Notes: generated by a model from the letters alone, not told the origin. A stretch of DNA of 64,000 nt from Pseudomonas lini (GCF_030812475.1 NZ_JAUSSR010000007.1:310001-374000), one strand, 5' to 3'. Shown: positions 16,828 to 25,819, numbered from the stretch's first letter. Numbers and translations are program-made.

Positions 16828-17335
16828 TGAACCAGCTCCCCTCATGAAGACCGAGCCAGTGCGCGCCGTCCCAGGTGAACGTCACCAGGTCGGCCGAGCC
16901 GGACTCATACGACAGCAGCGGCGGCCGTTCGGCCGGCCAGTGGATGGCGGCCGGAAAGGTCACCTGATTGGCCCCGGTGCCCTGTACCAGGCGCACGGTA
17001 AACGACCAGGTATAACCAGCCGGCACCGCCGTGTTGAGAAACGTCAGCGCGCAGTTCGGCTGATCCAGGGTCACGTCAAAGAACGACATCCCGGCGGTAT
17101 AGGCCACGTCCAAGGCCAGCGCCGGGCCCGCCGAGGCGATTGCCACGCGGCGCGGCAGCAACAGCCCTCCCACCAGGTCGAGAATCAGCCCCGACAGCGT
17201 CTGAAAGGTCGGAGACGGCCCCGACTCGGTGTCGACGACCTCGCCGGCCGGCTTGTGCACGATGTCGTGCGCCACTTGCGCCGCCGCCTCCAGCAATTCG
17301 ATGGCGGCGCGCTGGCGGTCTGAAAGTTCGCTCAT
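16808..17335 (-). CDS. Small tail module upstream of the large tail protein
   Basis: 175 residues. The N-terminal helix (SDRQRAAIELLEAAAQVAHD) is followed by a beta-rich C-terminal part with the pattern V-T-F-P-A-A-I-H-W-P ... DLVTFTWDGAHWLGL, which recurs in phage tail and fibre proteins as a jelly-roll-like unit. Its ATG overlaps the I stop, and its stop overlaps the start of the 944-residue gene, so the three are translationally linked. Probably a connector or adaptor. Confidence 0.55.
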   Translation of the reverse strand: MSELSDRQRAAIELLEAAAQVAHDIVHKPAGEVVDTESGPSPTFQTLSGLILDLVGGLLLPRRVAIASAGPALALDVAYTAGMSFFDVTLDQPNCALTFLNTAVPAGYTWSFTVRLVQGTGANQVTFPAAIHWPAERPPLLSYESGSADLVTFTWDGAHWLGLHEGSWFNVSNPA

Positions 17336-17970
17336 GTAACCCTCATCAGTGCGGGTAATAGTTGGTGGCTGAAATAGCTCAGGTCGTTGGCCAGCATGAT
17401 CAACTCAAGGTCGAGGAAGTCCCCCGCCATCAGCTCCGGCGACAGGATTTCCGTTTCATCGCCCGAGAACACGGCCGCGCCCAGGTGAAACATCCCGTTC
17501 GGGCTGTAGGTGATACTCAGGCCCACCAGGTGCCGGCTGATCGGCTTGGTGTCGGTGATCATCCGTTCCAGCTCGGCAATGCCGCGATCGCTCAGGCCGG
17601 TATCGAGCAACGCCAGGCCGAGGCTAAAGGTGCCCGGCGGCCCCATCGGTTCCAGCTGCCACCACTCGGTAATGTCGATGATGTCGGCGAACGGCTCGAC
17701 CACCTGACGCAGGGCCGCAATCGTGCCCTTGCGCTTGTGAATCTCGAACGAGGCGCGCACCGCTTTGCGCTTGATGTCCTCCGACCATTCCGGGTCCCAG
17801 CGGTCCACGCTGCGTTCAATGGCCAGCCAGGGCAGCATGTTCGCCGAGCAATGTTCAGGCGACTTGGTGTCGCGCAGCACGTCCGCCAGGCCCGGGTTTT
17901 CCAGGCCCACTTGCGCCAGGGCCTGCTCCAGCGGCGTGCGGTTGGACGGCAACAGGCTGGCGTCATTCAT
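17332..17970 (-). CDS. I: Baseplate protein I (P2-like)
   Basis: 212 residues, the gpI size. It has the family opening LLPSNRTPLEQALAQ and the core LPWLAIERSVDRWDPEWSED ... HKRKGTIAALRQVVEPF. It connects the baseplate wedge to fibres. It overlaps J by a few bases, in the standard V-W-J-I order. Confidence 0.85.
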   Translation of the reverse strand: MNDASLLPSNRTPLEQALAQVGLENPGLADVLRDTKSPEHCSANMLPWLAIERSVDRWDPEWSEDIKRKAVRASFEIHKRKGTIAALRQVVEPFADIIDITEWWQLEPMGPPGTFSLGLALLDTGLSDRGIAELERMITDTKPISRHLVGLSITYSPNGMFHLGAAVFSGDETEILSPELMAGDFLDLELIMLANDLSYFSHQLLPALMRVT

Positions 17971-18853
17971 CGGTGCCCCCGATCGTCACCAGCGAACTGA
18001 TGCAGTTGGCCGCCTGGTGATCGGCGATCACCACATCCGCCGCCGGCTTGATCAACTCGACCCGCTGCACCCGCGACACATGCAGCGCGGCATGGATCGC
18101 CGAACGCCGAATGTCCCGACCCAAACGGCGCTGGGTGTTGATGTAGCGGTTTTTGGACGCGTTGGCCTCGATCAGACTCAGTTCGTTTTCCGGCCCGGGG
18201 TACAGGTACAGCACCGCCTCAATTGCGTAATCGATCAGCTCGGCCGACTGCACAATCACCCGATCGCCGACCGGGCGAATGGTCTCGTCGCTCAGCGCGA
18301 CGCGGATATTGTTCAACAGGTCTTCGGTGGCAACGCCACCATTGAGCCGGTTGAGAATGCTCACCAGCACCGTGGCCGGGCTCGGGCTGCTGGCCTTGGC
18401 ATCGGCGACCCGGCCATCGGCCGACAGCGCGTGAAATTCATAGGCGCCGCTCGGGCCCGCCACGGCCATGCCCTCGAACGCCAGCAAGACCCGCTCCATC
18501 AGTGAATCGTCTTCCTCGTACTGCGCCTCGATCGGCGGCACGGCCGTGGGGTCGGCCTCGATCACTGTCAGGCGCTTGACGTTGTAGTTGGCCGCCAGGT
18601 GATCGAGGTCGGACTTGCGCGCAAAGGCCACCAGCTGCGCCTTGGCCGCGTCGTTGATCCGCGCCCGGGTCATCAGCTTTTCATAGGCCGCCCGTTCCAG
18701 CAGCTTGACCACCGGGTCCGACTCCAGGGCGGCGTTCCAGTTGGCCCCCATCAGCGCGCGAAACTCGGTCAACGCCTGCTGGTAATACTCTTCAAAGCTC
18801 AGCGCCTCGATCACGGTCGGCGCCGGCAGGCTGGCCAGGTCCAGAGTGCTCAT
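17963..18853 (-). CDS. J: Baseplate wedge protein J (P2-like)
   Basis: 296 residues with the baseplate J pattern (EALSFEEYYQQALTEFRALMG; AQLVAFARKSDLDHLAANYNVKRL; LMERVLLAFEGM-type motifs). It makes up the wedge around the tail hub. It overlaps W by four bases and I by eight. Confidence 0.85.
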   Translation of the reverse strand: MSTLDLASLPAPTVIEALSFEEYYQQALTEFRALMGANWNAALESDPVVKLLERAAYEKLMTRARINDAAKAQLVAFARKSDLDHLAANYNVKRLTVIEADPTAVPPIEAQYEEDDSLMERVLLAFEGMAVAGPSGAYEFHALSADGRVADAKASSPSPATVLVSILNRLNGGVATEDLLNNIRVALSDETIRPVGDRVIVQSAELIDYAIEAVLYLYPGPENELSLIEANASKNRYINTQRRLGRDIRRSAIHAALHVSRVQRVELIKPAADVVIADHQAANCISSLVTIGGTDE

Positions 18854-19176
18854 GCGGCAACCTCCATATCAATCGGCACATCGTTGAAGGTGCCGCGCAA
18901 GCGAAAGCGCACTTGCCCATCCAGCACCGCTAACACCTGGATGCTTTCCAGCACCAGGCGTTTTTCCCAGCGTCCCAGGGCGCGGGCCGCCTCGGCCTGC
19001 ACCGCGCTTTTCCAACCGGCGTTAACCGGCAGGTCGACGAAGCGGCGCACCTTGCTGCCGTACTCGGGCAACATCACCCGCGAGCCCAGCGGCGTGCCGA
19101 GGATGTCGGCAATGGACTGGCGCAAATGCTCGATGCCCGAGATCGGCAACCCTGTATGGCGGTCCATTCCGATCAT
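18850..19176 (-). CDS. W: Baseplate wedge protein W (P2/T4 gp25-like)
   Basis: 108 residues from the ATG at 19176, which has GGAG upstream; the longer upstream frame is not protein-like. It has the gp25-like core: G-M-D-R-x-T-G near the N-terminus, then HLRQSIADILGTPLGSRVMLPEYG and the EKRLVLESIQV segment. Its size is close to P2 gpW. The RBS lies in the tail of the small gene upstream. Confidence 0.85.
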   Translation of the reverse strand: MIGMDRHTGLPISGIEHLRQSIADILGTPLGSRVMLPEYGSKVRRFVDLPVNAGWKSAVQAEAARALGRWEKRLVLESIQVLAVLDGQVRFRLRGTFNDVPIDMEVAA

Positions 19177-19180
19177 GGGT

Positions 19181-19387
19181 TTACTCCGGCAAGCGCTGGA
19201 AAGCCGGGTCGCTGTCGAGGAACGCCAGCGCCTCGGCGTCGGCACTGCTGACCGTGACTTTGCCGGCGGCTACCGCGTGCTGTCGGCCACTGGTCATGAT
19301 CAGGGTCCGCGACGTGAACGCGCTGTCCTGGTAAGTGGTCGGCCGCGGGCTTTCGGCCTCGGCCTTGGGGGTAGTGGGATTGGCCAC
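19181..19387 (-). CDS. Hypothetical tail-locus protein, 68 aa
   Basis: Starts at a GTG (19387) with GGAG seven bases before it; the longer ATG frame has no such site. The sequence (MANPTTPKAEAE...AVAAGKVTVSSADAEALAFLDSDPAF) looks like a small structural or assembly factor. It lies between V and W, where P2 has no gene. No known family is recognised. Confidence 0.6.
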   Translation of the reverse strand: MANPTTPKAEAESPRPTTYQDSAFTSRTLIMTSGRQHAVAAGKVTVSSADAEALAFLDSDPAFQRLPE

Positions 19388-19403
19388 AGTGTTCTCCAGG
19401 TAA

Positions 19404-19427
19404 CAAAAAGCCCGCACGCGGCGGGCT
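19404..19427 (-). terminator. Intrinsic terminator between V and the small gene
   Basis: On the minus strand the stem AGCCCGC/GCGGGCT with a five-base loop is followed by TTTTTG. Another late-operon hairpin. Confidence 0.7.
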
Positions 19428-19443
19428 GGTTAATGGGTTGCGT

Positions 19444-20043
19444 TTAGTGCTGGTGGTTCGCAGTGTTGCCGGCGGTGTCGACGATCTGGCCGCCGCCGAA
19501 AATGTCCTCCGTTACGCGTAACGCGCCAGTGATCAGCACGTCGCCCTCGATCTGCACGTCACCCTTGAGCAGCGCAGGACCGTCCAGGGTGATATGCCCC
19601 GACTTCACCGTCACGGTGTCATCCGCCACGGTCAGATCCGAGCCGGCAACCTGAATCGCGACGGTGCCAGACGGCAAGACAATGCTGTACCGCTTGGCCT
19701 GCCAGTCGTAAGTCAGCGAGCCGCCATCGTCGAACAGCCAGCGCTCGACATGGTCGCGGGTGTCCGGGGCCGGTCCCGCGTTGCCGTACAGCCCCGGCAC
19801 AAAGGTGCCTTGTGACACGTCACCGCTGGTACTGATCAACGCGCCCTGCTCGTTCATGCTGGGCACTCGCCAGTGCCGCGCCTTGCCGGCGGCCAGGCTG
19901 TGCCAACGCACCCAGGCACTGACCCATTCGCCGTCCGACACCCGGCACACCGGCGGCACCGCCGCCAGGTCCAAAGCGACCACGAAGCACGGCTTCACCA
20001 GCCCGGCCAGCATGCGGTCATGCTCGGCGCCGGCGTAACTCAT
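19444..20043 (-). CDS. V: Baseplate spike protein V (P2-like)
   Basis: 199 residues. It forms the trimeric membrane-piercing spike at the tail tip. The N-terminal OB-like domain (VVALDLAAVPPVCRVSDGEWVSAWVRWHSLAAG) is followed by a beta-helix of short repeats (TVKSGHITLDGPALLKGDVQIEGDVLITGALRV). It ends ANHQH, an H-x-H motif like those that bind iron at spike tips. The repeated palindrome CGTTACGCGTAACG lies inside its coding sequence. Confidence 0.85.
   Translation of the reverse strand: MSYAGAEHDRMLAGLVKPCFVVALDLAAVPPVCRVSDGEWVSAWVRWHSLAAGKARHWRVPSMNEQGALISTSGDVSQGTFVPGLYGNAGPAPDTRDHVERWLFDDGGSLTYDWQAKRYSIVLPSGTVAIQVAGSDLTVADDTVTVKSGHITLDGPALLKGDVQIEGDVLITGALRVTEDIFGGGQIVDTAGNTANHQH
19510..19523. 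repeat. Palindrome CGTTACGCGTAACG, copy 3
   Basis: An exact copy of the palindrome at 6580, here inside the V coding sequence, where it encodes Leu-Arg-Val-Thr. Confidence 0.7.
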
Positions 20044-20564
20044 GCGTCCTCCGGCGCCACCAGCGGCGCGTCAGGATCCACCGCGCCCGGGTGGATGGCG
20101 AACAGCAGCGTGCCGGGCGGCTCATCCGGCCAGGGCCATTTGATCTCACCGAGGTAGATCTGCTGAATCCATTCCACGACCCAGACGGTGTAACCATCCA
20201 GTTCGGGTTTGGTCCAGTCCTGCGAGGCCTGAATGAACTCGGCAGGCTCTACCGCCAAGCCCCAGTTTTGCATGCGCAGCAGCACCGCAATTTGCGCGGC
20301 CAAGTGCGCGGCCTTCTGCTGATGATGGGCCTGCTCAGGCGCCACGATCACCCGCGCCTCAAACTTGGCCACCAGCGTCGTCTCGCCGGTACCGATGTCT
20401 CGACCCGGCTCCAACTCGGCCAGCTCAAGAAACACCGCCGGCAGAGCCACCCGATCCCGAATATCCGGACAGGTCGCGACGAACTGCACCGCCGGCAATG
20501 CCTCGCGTAGATGTTGCTCGATCGCGCTGTAAAGTTGATCCAGGCTGAATGGCTGATTAGACAC
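20040..20564 (-). CDS. Probable tail completion/terminator protein
   Basis: 174 residues. Its ATG-linked overlap with V and its place between Z and V suggest the R-type tail-completion role that seals the tube at the head side. The pattern (LYSAIEQHLREALP..., IVAPEQAHHQQKAAHLAAQIAVLLRMQNWG, VWVVEWIQQIYLG) fits the alpha/beta tail terminator-like families, but I cannot name one firmly. Confidence 0.5.
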   Translation of the reverse strand: MSNQPFSLDQLYSAIEQHLREALPAVQFVATCPDIRDRVALPAVFLELAELEPGRDIGTGETTLVAKFEARVIVAPEQAHHQQKAAHLAAQIAVLLRMQNWGLAVEPAEFIQASQDWTKPELDGYTVWVVEWIQQIYLGEIKWPWPDEPPGTLLFAIHPGAVDPDAPLVAPEDA

Positions 20565-21222
20565 GAGCGCGCCCCTTCAAAGATTTCTGCAGTTCAAAAT
20601 TCAGCTCTTGCTTGAGCACCACAAGCAGTCGCTCATTGGCCCGCCGGGTCCAGGACTCGAAATGCGGACGAACGTCTTCGAGCGACACCTTGGCTTTCGC
20701 CAAGGGGAATCGGTTGTCGTTCTCCGAGATCCATCCAGAGCGGTGGCCACCGCCAGTGGACGCGTGAGTGTCTGGGTAATCATCGGCAGCAAATTGCTTG
20801 CTGCCGGTGCGTATCCAGATATCGGCCCGACTGCCGTAAACCCGTTTGAAGAACGCACCACGGTACCGACGACCGGCCACCGACACGCCCGCCTTGCCCT
20901 GCCGAGGTCGACCGATGCGGCTGGCTTCGATCGGGTTGATACCGAACCAGAGCTTGCCTTGTCCGGTATCTCCCTTGACCGGGTAGCTGCGCAGCCGTTG
21001 TCGTACTGCAGCCACCGCGATGCGTTCCTGTTTACCGACCGTGCGCGCAATCTGGGTGCGCAACCATCTCAGAGTCTTGTTGATCGCCCGCCGCTGGGCA
21101 TTTGCTGCAGCCTTCGGCACCCGTGCGGAAAACTCCTGGAAGGCCTGTAGATCGGAGGCTGAAGGCTGCAGCGTGATCATCGCGCTGGTGGCGGATGTCT
21201 TGTAGTAACTCCCAACAGTCAT
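20557..21222 (-). CDS. Minor tail protein Z-like (lambda Z / GPZ)
   Basis: 221 residues from the ATG at 21222, which overlaps the upstream stop as ATGA. The longer upstream frame is out-of-frame coding of the neighbour. It resembles the prophage minor tail Z family (AINKTLRWLRTQIARTVGKQERI...), which connects head and tail in lambda-type phages. It marks the junction between the lambda-like head block and the P2-like tail block. Confidence 0.7.
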   Translation of the reverse strand: MTVGSYYKTSATSAMITLQPSASDLQAFQEFSARVPKAAANAQRRAINKTLRWLRTQIARTVGKQERIAVAAVRQRLRSYPVKGDTGQGKLWFGINPIEASRIGRPRQGKAGVSVAGRRYRGAFFKRVYGSRADIWIRTGSKQFAADDYPDTHASTGGGHRSGWISENDNRFPLAKAKVSLEDVRPHFESWTRRANERLLVVLKQELNFELQKSLKGRARV

Positions 21223-21533
21223 GCCTGCATCCTCAATATCAGTGCCACCAGACCATCCCCGCTGGGTTCGACATTGACCAGGGTGTAAACGCCGCCGCCA
21301 TCCAGCGCCGGCAAATCGATACGCACCGTCTGCGCCTTGTCCACACCCTCGGCATCGACCACACGAATGACAAAGCGCGGCTCCCGCAAGCCGGTGTTCA
21401 GCCGCCCCATCTGCGGCTGCAGCCAAGGGGCGGAGAACATGCCCAGGACCTGGCGACCTTCGATGTAACCAGTGTCAGCCAGGGTGTCGAACACGGTGCT
21501 GTCGATGTCATCGACCAGGTCCCGAAAGCTCAT
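21219..21533 (-). CDS. Head-tail joining protein (lambda FII-like)
   Basis: 104 residues from the ATG at 21533, directly after the capsid stop. The pattern FRDLVDDIDSTVFDTLADTG and a beta-rich C-terminal half fit the lambda head-tail attachment FII family. It is placed immediately downstream of the major capsid gene, as in lambda. Confidence 0.65.
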   Translation of the reverse strand: MSFRDLVDDIDSTVFDTLADTGYIEGRQVLGMFSAPWLQPQMGRLNTGLREPRFVIRVVDAEGVDKAQTVRIDLPALDGGGVYTLVNVEPSGDGLVALILRMQA

Positions 21534-21535
21534 GG

Positions 21536-22531
21536 TCAGAGCTTCAGGCGAATCAGTGCGCGCGGACGCGTGCACAGGTGCAAGGGGTTGGATTGGGCTT
21601 CGCCCGCCACGCCCTTGCCGAACGGCAGCGTTTCGATTCGGCTGTAGTACGGAATACCCAGGGTATTGACCGTTTCCATGTAGTCAGCGGGAGCGAATGC
21701 GGAGATAAACAAATCCGGTACCCCTTCCGGTGCCAACCGCGCTTCATCGTCCGGCACATAGGCCACACCGCCGACCTTGCCCCGGTAACGCTCCCAAACA
21801 ATCCCGCCAAACTCGAAGCTATCGCGTGCATCACCGCGCAGCGCTGCGGCCTGGATGGTGTTCAGGTAGGTGTCTTTAACCGACTTATGCGCAACCAGCT
21901 TGTTCCAAAACGTCTTGCCACAGAACGCACGGGAGCCCGAGCTGGTGGTGCTGCCCAGCGCATCCTCCTGCATGTCCAGGGCGTCACCGCACTTGACCCG
22001 CACTTCGGTGTCCGCGGCGTTCAGGCCCATCGACAGCTCTTGGCGCTGCACGCCAAAGCGGTCATAAATGTTAAGCAGCACACGTTGACCATCTGCATCC
22101 AGAATCAGGCCGTTGAGGGCGCCGGCTCGCTGGAATTCGTGGGTAGCATCCAGTTGACGGCGAGCCTTGGCCAGCCGTGCGTTGACCACGTCCTGCACCG
22201 CCTGCAGCTCGGTTTGCTCACCGAAGGCCCGGATGCCCTGAACCTCATCCGCGCGAATGGTGAAGCGCTCCGGCAGGTGCACGGTGTTAAACGGGATCAG
22301 ATCACGCTTGCTGGCACCGACCACCAAACCCGAAGTGCCGCGTTCGCCGGCCGGTACCAGCGCCAAGGTGTCGCCGTCCTTTTCGATCTGCACGGTCAGC
22401 GTGGTGACGCCCTCCTCCTGGAACAGGCCGAGACTGCTGATGCGTCCGGGCAGATAGGCCTGCTCATTGATGGCATGGGTCAGGGAAGAAACAGAGAACG
22501 CCTGCTCTTCAAAAATGGCGATATCAGCCAT
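21536..22531 (-). CDS. E: Major capsid protein (lambda E-like)
   Basis: 331 residues from the ATG at 22531 (GGAG upstream); the longer N-terminal stretch is upstream non-coding sequence. It matches the lambda E capsid family: F-x-x-x-S-L-T-x-A-I-N near the N-terminus, E-x-F-T-I-R-A-D-E-V-Q-G-I-R, and the C-terminal KVGGVAYVPDDEARLAPEG ... FAPADYMETVNTLG. It builds the icosahedral shell, stabilised by the D protein encoded just upstream. Confidence 0.9.
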   Translation of the reverse strand: MADIAIFEEQAFSVSSLTHAINEQAYLPGRISSLGLFQEEGVTTLTVQIEKDGDTLALVPAGERGTSGLVVGASKRDLIPFNTVHLPERFTIRADEVQGIRAFGEQTELQAVQDVVNARLAKARRQLDATHEFQRAGALNGLILDADGQRVLLNIYDRFGVQRQELSMGLNAADTEVRVKCGDALDMQEDALGSTTSSGSRAFCGKTFWNKLVAHKSVKDTYLNTIQAAALRGDARDSFEFGGIVWERYRGKVGGVAYVPDDEARLAPEGVPDLFISAFAPADYMETVNTLGIPYYSRIETLPFGKGVAGEAQSNPLHLCTRPRALIRLKL

Positions 22532-22542
22532 GAAAGTACTCC

Positions 22543-22573
22543 AGAAAAAGTAAACCCCGCTCGAGGCGGGGTT
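22543..22573 (-). terminator. Intrinsic terminator between D and E
   Basis: On the minus strand AACCCCGC/GCGGGGTT with a CTCGA loop is followed by TTTACTTTTT. A hairpin at this point could set the D:E transcript ratio. Confidence 0.7.
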
Positions 22574-22592
22574 GGGGGAAGTGTCAGATGGG

Positions 22593-22940
22593 CTATCGAA
22601 CGATGATGAATCGCTCGGCCAGGGCTTGCTCGGCAGTGGGATCAAGCCCGGTCAGATGGGCTTCACTGACTTCCGCCAAGCGCACGACAGCCCGCGCACG
22701 ACGGGTGACATCGGACTCGCCCAAGGGCCCGAACAGAATGCAGGCAGCGTCTTCGCTGCCGTTTGTGGCCACCGGATTGTACGGAGCAAAAAAACCTGTC
22801 GCCGTGACCAGACCGAGCACCTGTCCAGGCATCAAGGCGGCACCGGCGGCGACGTTGATCACCTCGCGGGAAATTTGCCCGGCACCTTCGGACAGCAGGA
22901 ACTCACCGGCGTGAACCGGTTCGCGTTGGATGTGACTCAT
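22593..22940 (-). CDS. D: Head decoration protein (lambda D-like)
   Basis: 115 residues, close to lambda gpD (110). It has the pattern F-L-L-S-E-G-A-G-Q-I-S-R-E ... AGAALMPGQVLG, then the beta-tulip core (A-C-I-L-F-G-P). It trimerises at local threefold axes to stabilise the expanded capsid. It overlaps the protease by a few bases. Confidence 0.85.
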   Translation of the reverse strand: MSHIQREPVHAGEFLLSEGAGQISREVINVAAGAALMPGQVLGLVTATGFFAPYNPVATNGSEDAACILFGPLGESDVTRRARAVVRLAEVSEAHLTGLDPTAEQALAERFIIVR

Positions 22941-24091
22941 GAATGCGCTCCTCGAGCAGTGTTGGGTTTACCACCGTGAGCAGCTTTGCGCGCCGCCCAG
23001 ATCGAACCGGAATTGGGTTGTTTGGCTTGGGGCTGCAGCGGTGTGTCGTCGTCCAGCGGCAAGCTGTTATCAATCTCGAAGCCTTTGCCGCTGCTGACGA
23101 TCTTGTCGAATAGGCGTGCCCGAACCGCCACCGCATCCAAGCCGGCCGCGACATACTCGGCACTGAATTCAGGCAATCGCGCCGCAACACAGAGGTCGTT
23201 GACGGCCTTAGCGCGGGTTAAACCGGCCTGCACGATTTCTTCGCTTTCCAGCTTGGTCGAACTGAGTAGAGGCGCGACCAGGTTGCTGATCCCTGCCTCA
23301 GCGCAACGCTGGGTGATCATCAGCGCCAACTTGGTCGAGTCAACCACGGGCGGCGTCGGCGGCGTGTCTTCAGGCTCATTATCCGGATCCGGCTCCTCGG
23401 GAGCCTCAAGTTGGGCCAGCAACTCAGCCGGTGCATGCTGGTAACGCTGCAGCACCGCGCCCTGACCGAGACAGGCCTTGACCTTGACGCCATCCCCGAC
23501 TTCGTCGGCCAACCCCAGTGCCACCGCTTCATTGGCGGTGAGCCAGGTTTCGGCGGCGACCAATCGCCGAAGCTCGACCTCGTCGATGTTGGGCGCTTTC
23601 GCTTTGTAGGAAGCAATGATTGCCTCCGTCGTCTGGTCGAGCACGTCGGCGACCTTGCGAAAGTCCTCGGCATCACCGGCCATGTAAGTCCAGGGGTTAT
23701 GAATCATCATCATGGCATTGGCCGCGATCACCACTCGATGGGCGCCGCAGACGGCGACACTGGCGGCACTGGCGGCCAATGCATCAATGCGGCCAGTACA
23801 ACGCTCACCCAGCCGAGCCAAGGCGTTATGCATGGCCAGACCATCAAACAGATCACCGCCGACGCTGTTGAAGGCCGCGATGACGGGCGACACACCGTCA
23901 TCCATGGCCCGTAAGTCCTGGGAGAACTGATTCGCGGTAATGCCCCAACCGCCAATCTCGCCATAGACAAACACTTCGATCGTGCGCTGATTAGCTTCGC
24001 CGCTGGCTTGCAACGCATACCAACTCTTGTCCTCGACTTTGACCAGCTTGCCGGCCTTGTCATAAATGCGCGGGCGGGTTTTCTTGCTCAT
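22937..24091 (-). CDS. Prohead protease, ClpP/S49-type
   Basis: 384 residues. Residues ~35-215 are a ClpP-like serine protease: oxyanion region SVGGD (76-80), nucleophile region AASAAS (Ser108 likely), and MIHNPW with His131. It cleaves scaffold and itself during prohead maturation, like lambda gpC. The C-terminal ~170 residues are acidic then helical and may be a fused scaffold domain, as C/Nu3 is in lambda. It overlaps portal by four bases. Confidence 0.85.
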   Translation of the reverse strand: MSKKTRPRIYDKAGKLVKVEDKSWYALQASGEANQRTIEVFVYGEIGGWGITANQFSQDLRAMDDGVSPVIAAFNSVGGDLFDGLAMHNALARLGERCTGRIDALAASAASVAVCGAHRVVIAANAMMMIHNPWTYMAGDAEDFRKVADVLDQTTEAIIASYKAKAPNIDEVELRRLVAAETWLTANEAVALGLADEVGDGVKVKACLGQGAVLQRYQHAPAELLAQLEAPEEPDPDNEPEDTPPTPPVVDSTKLALMITQRCAEAGISNLVAPLLSSTKLESEEIVQAGLTRAKAVNDLCVAARLPEFSAEYVAAGLDAVAVRARLFDKIVSSGKGFEIDNSLPLDDDTPLQPQAKQPNSGSIWAARKAAHGGKPNTARGAHS

Positions 24092-25569
24092 TCTTGCTCC
24101 TTGTCGTCGATCTTTTCGAGGACGGCGAGAGTGTTGTAATTGAGGCCCAGCTTTGTGGCACGGGCCAGGTCGGCAGCGTTTTCTGCGTCGACAGTTTCGG
24201 CGTCGTAGCCGGTGCGCAAGACCATTTCACTGCGCGAAGCAAACCCTGCCTGCACTTCCATCCGTCGAGCCTGGACGTCCTGTACTGGCTGAATGTATGC
24301 CCAGCCTTGTGGCACCCAACGGGTACGCAGGTATTCGCGGCGTCGTTGTGCGTAGTCAGCCAGCGCCAAGGTCCCCGACAGCACCGCCATGTCCATCCAA
24401 GCCGCCCGCACCGGGCGGCACAGCTGGTGCACGTATACACCGAATTGCAGCTGCTCCAGGCGTCGCCGAAACTCGTTGAGCACGACGCGCAATGCTCGAT
24501 CATTTACCTCGCGCATGTCACCGGTGAGGATCTCGTAAGGCGTACCTGAACCGGCCGCTGCGGCCATCAATTGCTGCCGCATAAAGTCCGGGTAGTTATT
24601 ACCGGCATCCGGAGGCTTGGAAAACTCGACCTCTTCACCGGGTCCCAGCTCCTGCATGGTGCCGGGCTCCAGCGCCACCATCGGCGTAAAACCATCACCG
24701 TCTGTGACCAGGGGCTGCCCCGTGACTGGATCGCGCGGTACAGGACCGGAGTCTGGAGCCGGGCGGCTGATGAAACCGGCAAAGAGGTTGGCCACCTCCT
24801 GGCGAAACAACACGGCATCGTCGTAATTGTCGAGACTGCGCAGGCGTTTCAAGACCGGCGATAAACGCGGAACCCCTCGCAGCTGGCCTGGTTCAACGGG
24901 CTCAAAAATATGCAGCACCTGCGCCGCCGGTACACGTACCAGTTGGTTGTAGCCAGCGTTCAGCGATGAGGAATCACGTGGGTGCGAGAGGTACATCCAG
25001 TAAGCCAGCCGCTTGCCTTCGGGATTGAACTCAATGCCCGCGCGAATGATGTTGCCGGCTTTCGTGGTCTCGAATTTATCGTGCGGAACGAACTCAGGCG
25101 CCAACACCTGCAGCTGCAGCGGCACGGCCAATCCTTCGTCTCGGCTACGTGGACGCAGGCGCACAAAGCACTCGCCCGAGGTCTCGACCGTGCGGGCAAT
25201 TAGTGCCTGCTGACCGTAAAAATCCGTGCGTTCATCAGCATCCGCTTCGTCGACCCAGTCTTCCCAGAGATCCTGCAACAACTTGCGCAGCACTGGATCA
25301 TCGGTCTTTGGCCGAGGGTTGATCCCCGTGCCAATCAAGTTACTGACACGCTTGTCGATGACGTTGAAGGCGTAGGGGTCATTGCGTACGGCTGCCCGAG
25401 AACGCGACCGTAGGTTGCGCAACGCCGGCGTGTTGATGCTGTTGATGCCGTTGTCGGGAGCATCCCAGTTCGCTGATCGTCGGCCTTCCCCAGCGCCTTC
25501 GTAGCTGGCCTTGATGTTCGACGGCAGCAAAAATCCGTTACGGGTTAGCGTCGGAAAATGTCGAGCCAT
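24088..25569 (-). CDS. B: Portal protein (lambda B-like)
   Basis: 493 residues, the usual length. It forms the dodecameric ring through which DNA enters and leaves. Features are YEGAGEGRRSANWDAP near the start, NPYAFNVIDKRV-type sequence (DPYAFNVIDKRVSNLIGTGINP), IIRAGIEFNPEGKRLAYWMY and VLHIFEPVEPGQLRGVP. It is adjacent to W and the protease in lambda order. Confidence 0.9.
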   Translation of the reverse strand: MARHFPTLTRNGFLLPSNIKASYEGAGEGRRSANWDAPDNGINSINTPALRNLRSRSRAAVRNDPYAFNVIDKRVSNLIGTGINPRPKTDDPVLRKLLQDLWEDWVDEADADERTDFYGQQALIARTVETSGECFVRLRPRSRDEGLAVPLQLQVLAPEFVPHDKFETTKAGNIIRAGIEFNPEGKRLAYWMYLSHPRDSSSLNAGYNQLVRVPAAQVLHIFEPVEPGQLRGVPRLSPVLKRLRSLDNYDDAVLFRQEVANLFAGFISRPAPDSGPVPRDPVTGQPLVTDGDGFTPMVALEPGTMQELGPGEEVEFSKPPDAGNNYPDFMRQQLMAAAAGSGTPYEILTGDMREVNDRALRVVLNEFRRRLEQLQFGVYVHQLCRPVRAAWMDMAVLSGTLALADYAQRRREYLRTRWVPQGWAYIQPVQDVQARRMEVQAGFASRSEMVLRTGYDAETVDAENAADLARATKLGLNYNTLAVLEKIDDKEQE

Positions 25570-25775
25570 TAGATTCCCTTGCCCCCGTGATACAGCCGAA
25601 CCACACGCGATCGTGGGCCAGCAGCATTGATCAACGACGAGCGAATCTCTTCACGTGCCTTGAGCAATTCATCAACCGTGCGGTACTCCACGGTGCGGTC
25701 GTTGTAGCGCACTATTTTTTCACCGCGTGCAATCGCGCGCTCGATGACTTCGAGGTGTTTTTGAGTGAAAGACAT
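25569..25775 (-). CDS. W: Head-tail joining protein W (lambda gpW-like)
   Basis: 68 residues from the ATG at 25775, the same length as lambda gpW. The sequence (KHLEVIERAIARGEKIVRYNDRTVEYRTVDELLKAREEIR) has the gpW pattern of helix, beta-hairpin, helix. It prevents DNA leakage and recruits the tail connector. It sits between terminase and portal, as in lambda. Confidence 0.85.
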   Translation of the reverse strand: MSFTQKHLEVIERAIARGEKIVRYNDRTVEYRTVDELLKAREEIRSSLINAAGPRSRVVRLYHGGKGI

Positions 25776-25819
25776 GGGAGTTTGCTCGAAGGATGCTGGC
25801 AATGTGATATAAAAAAACG

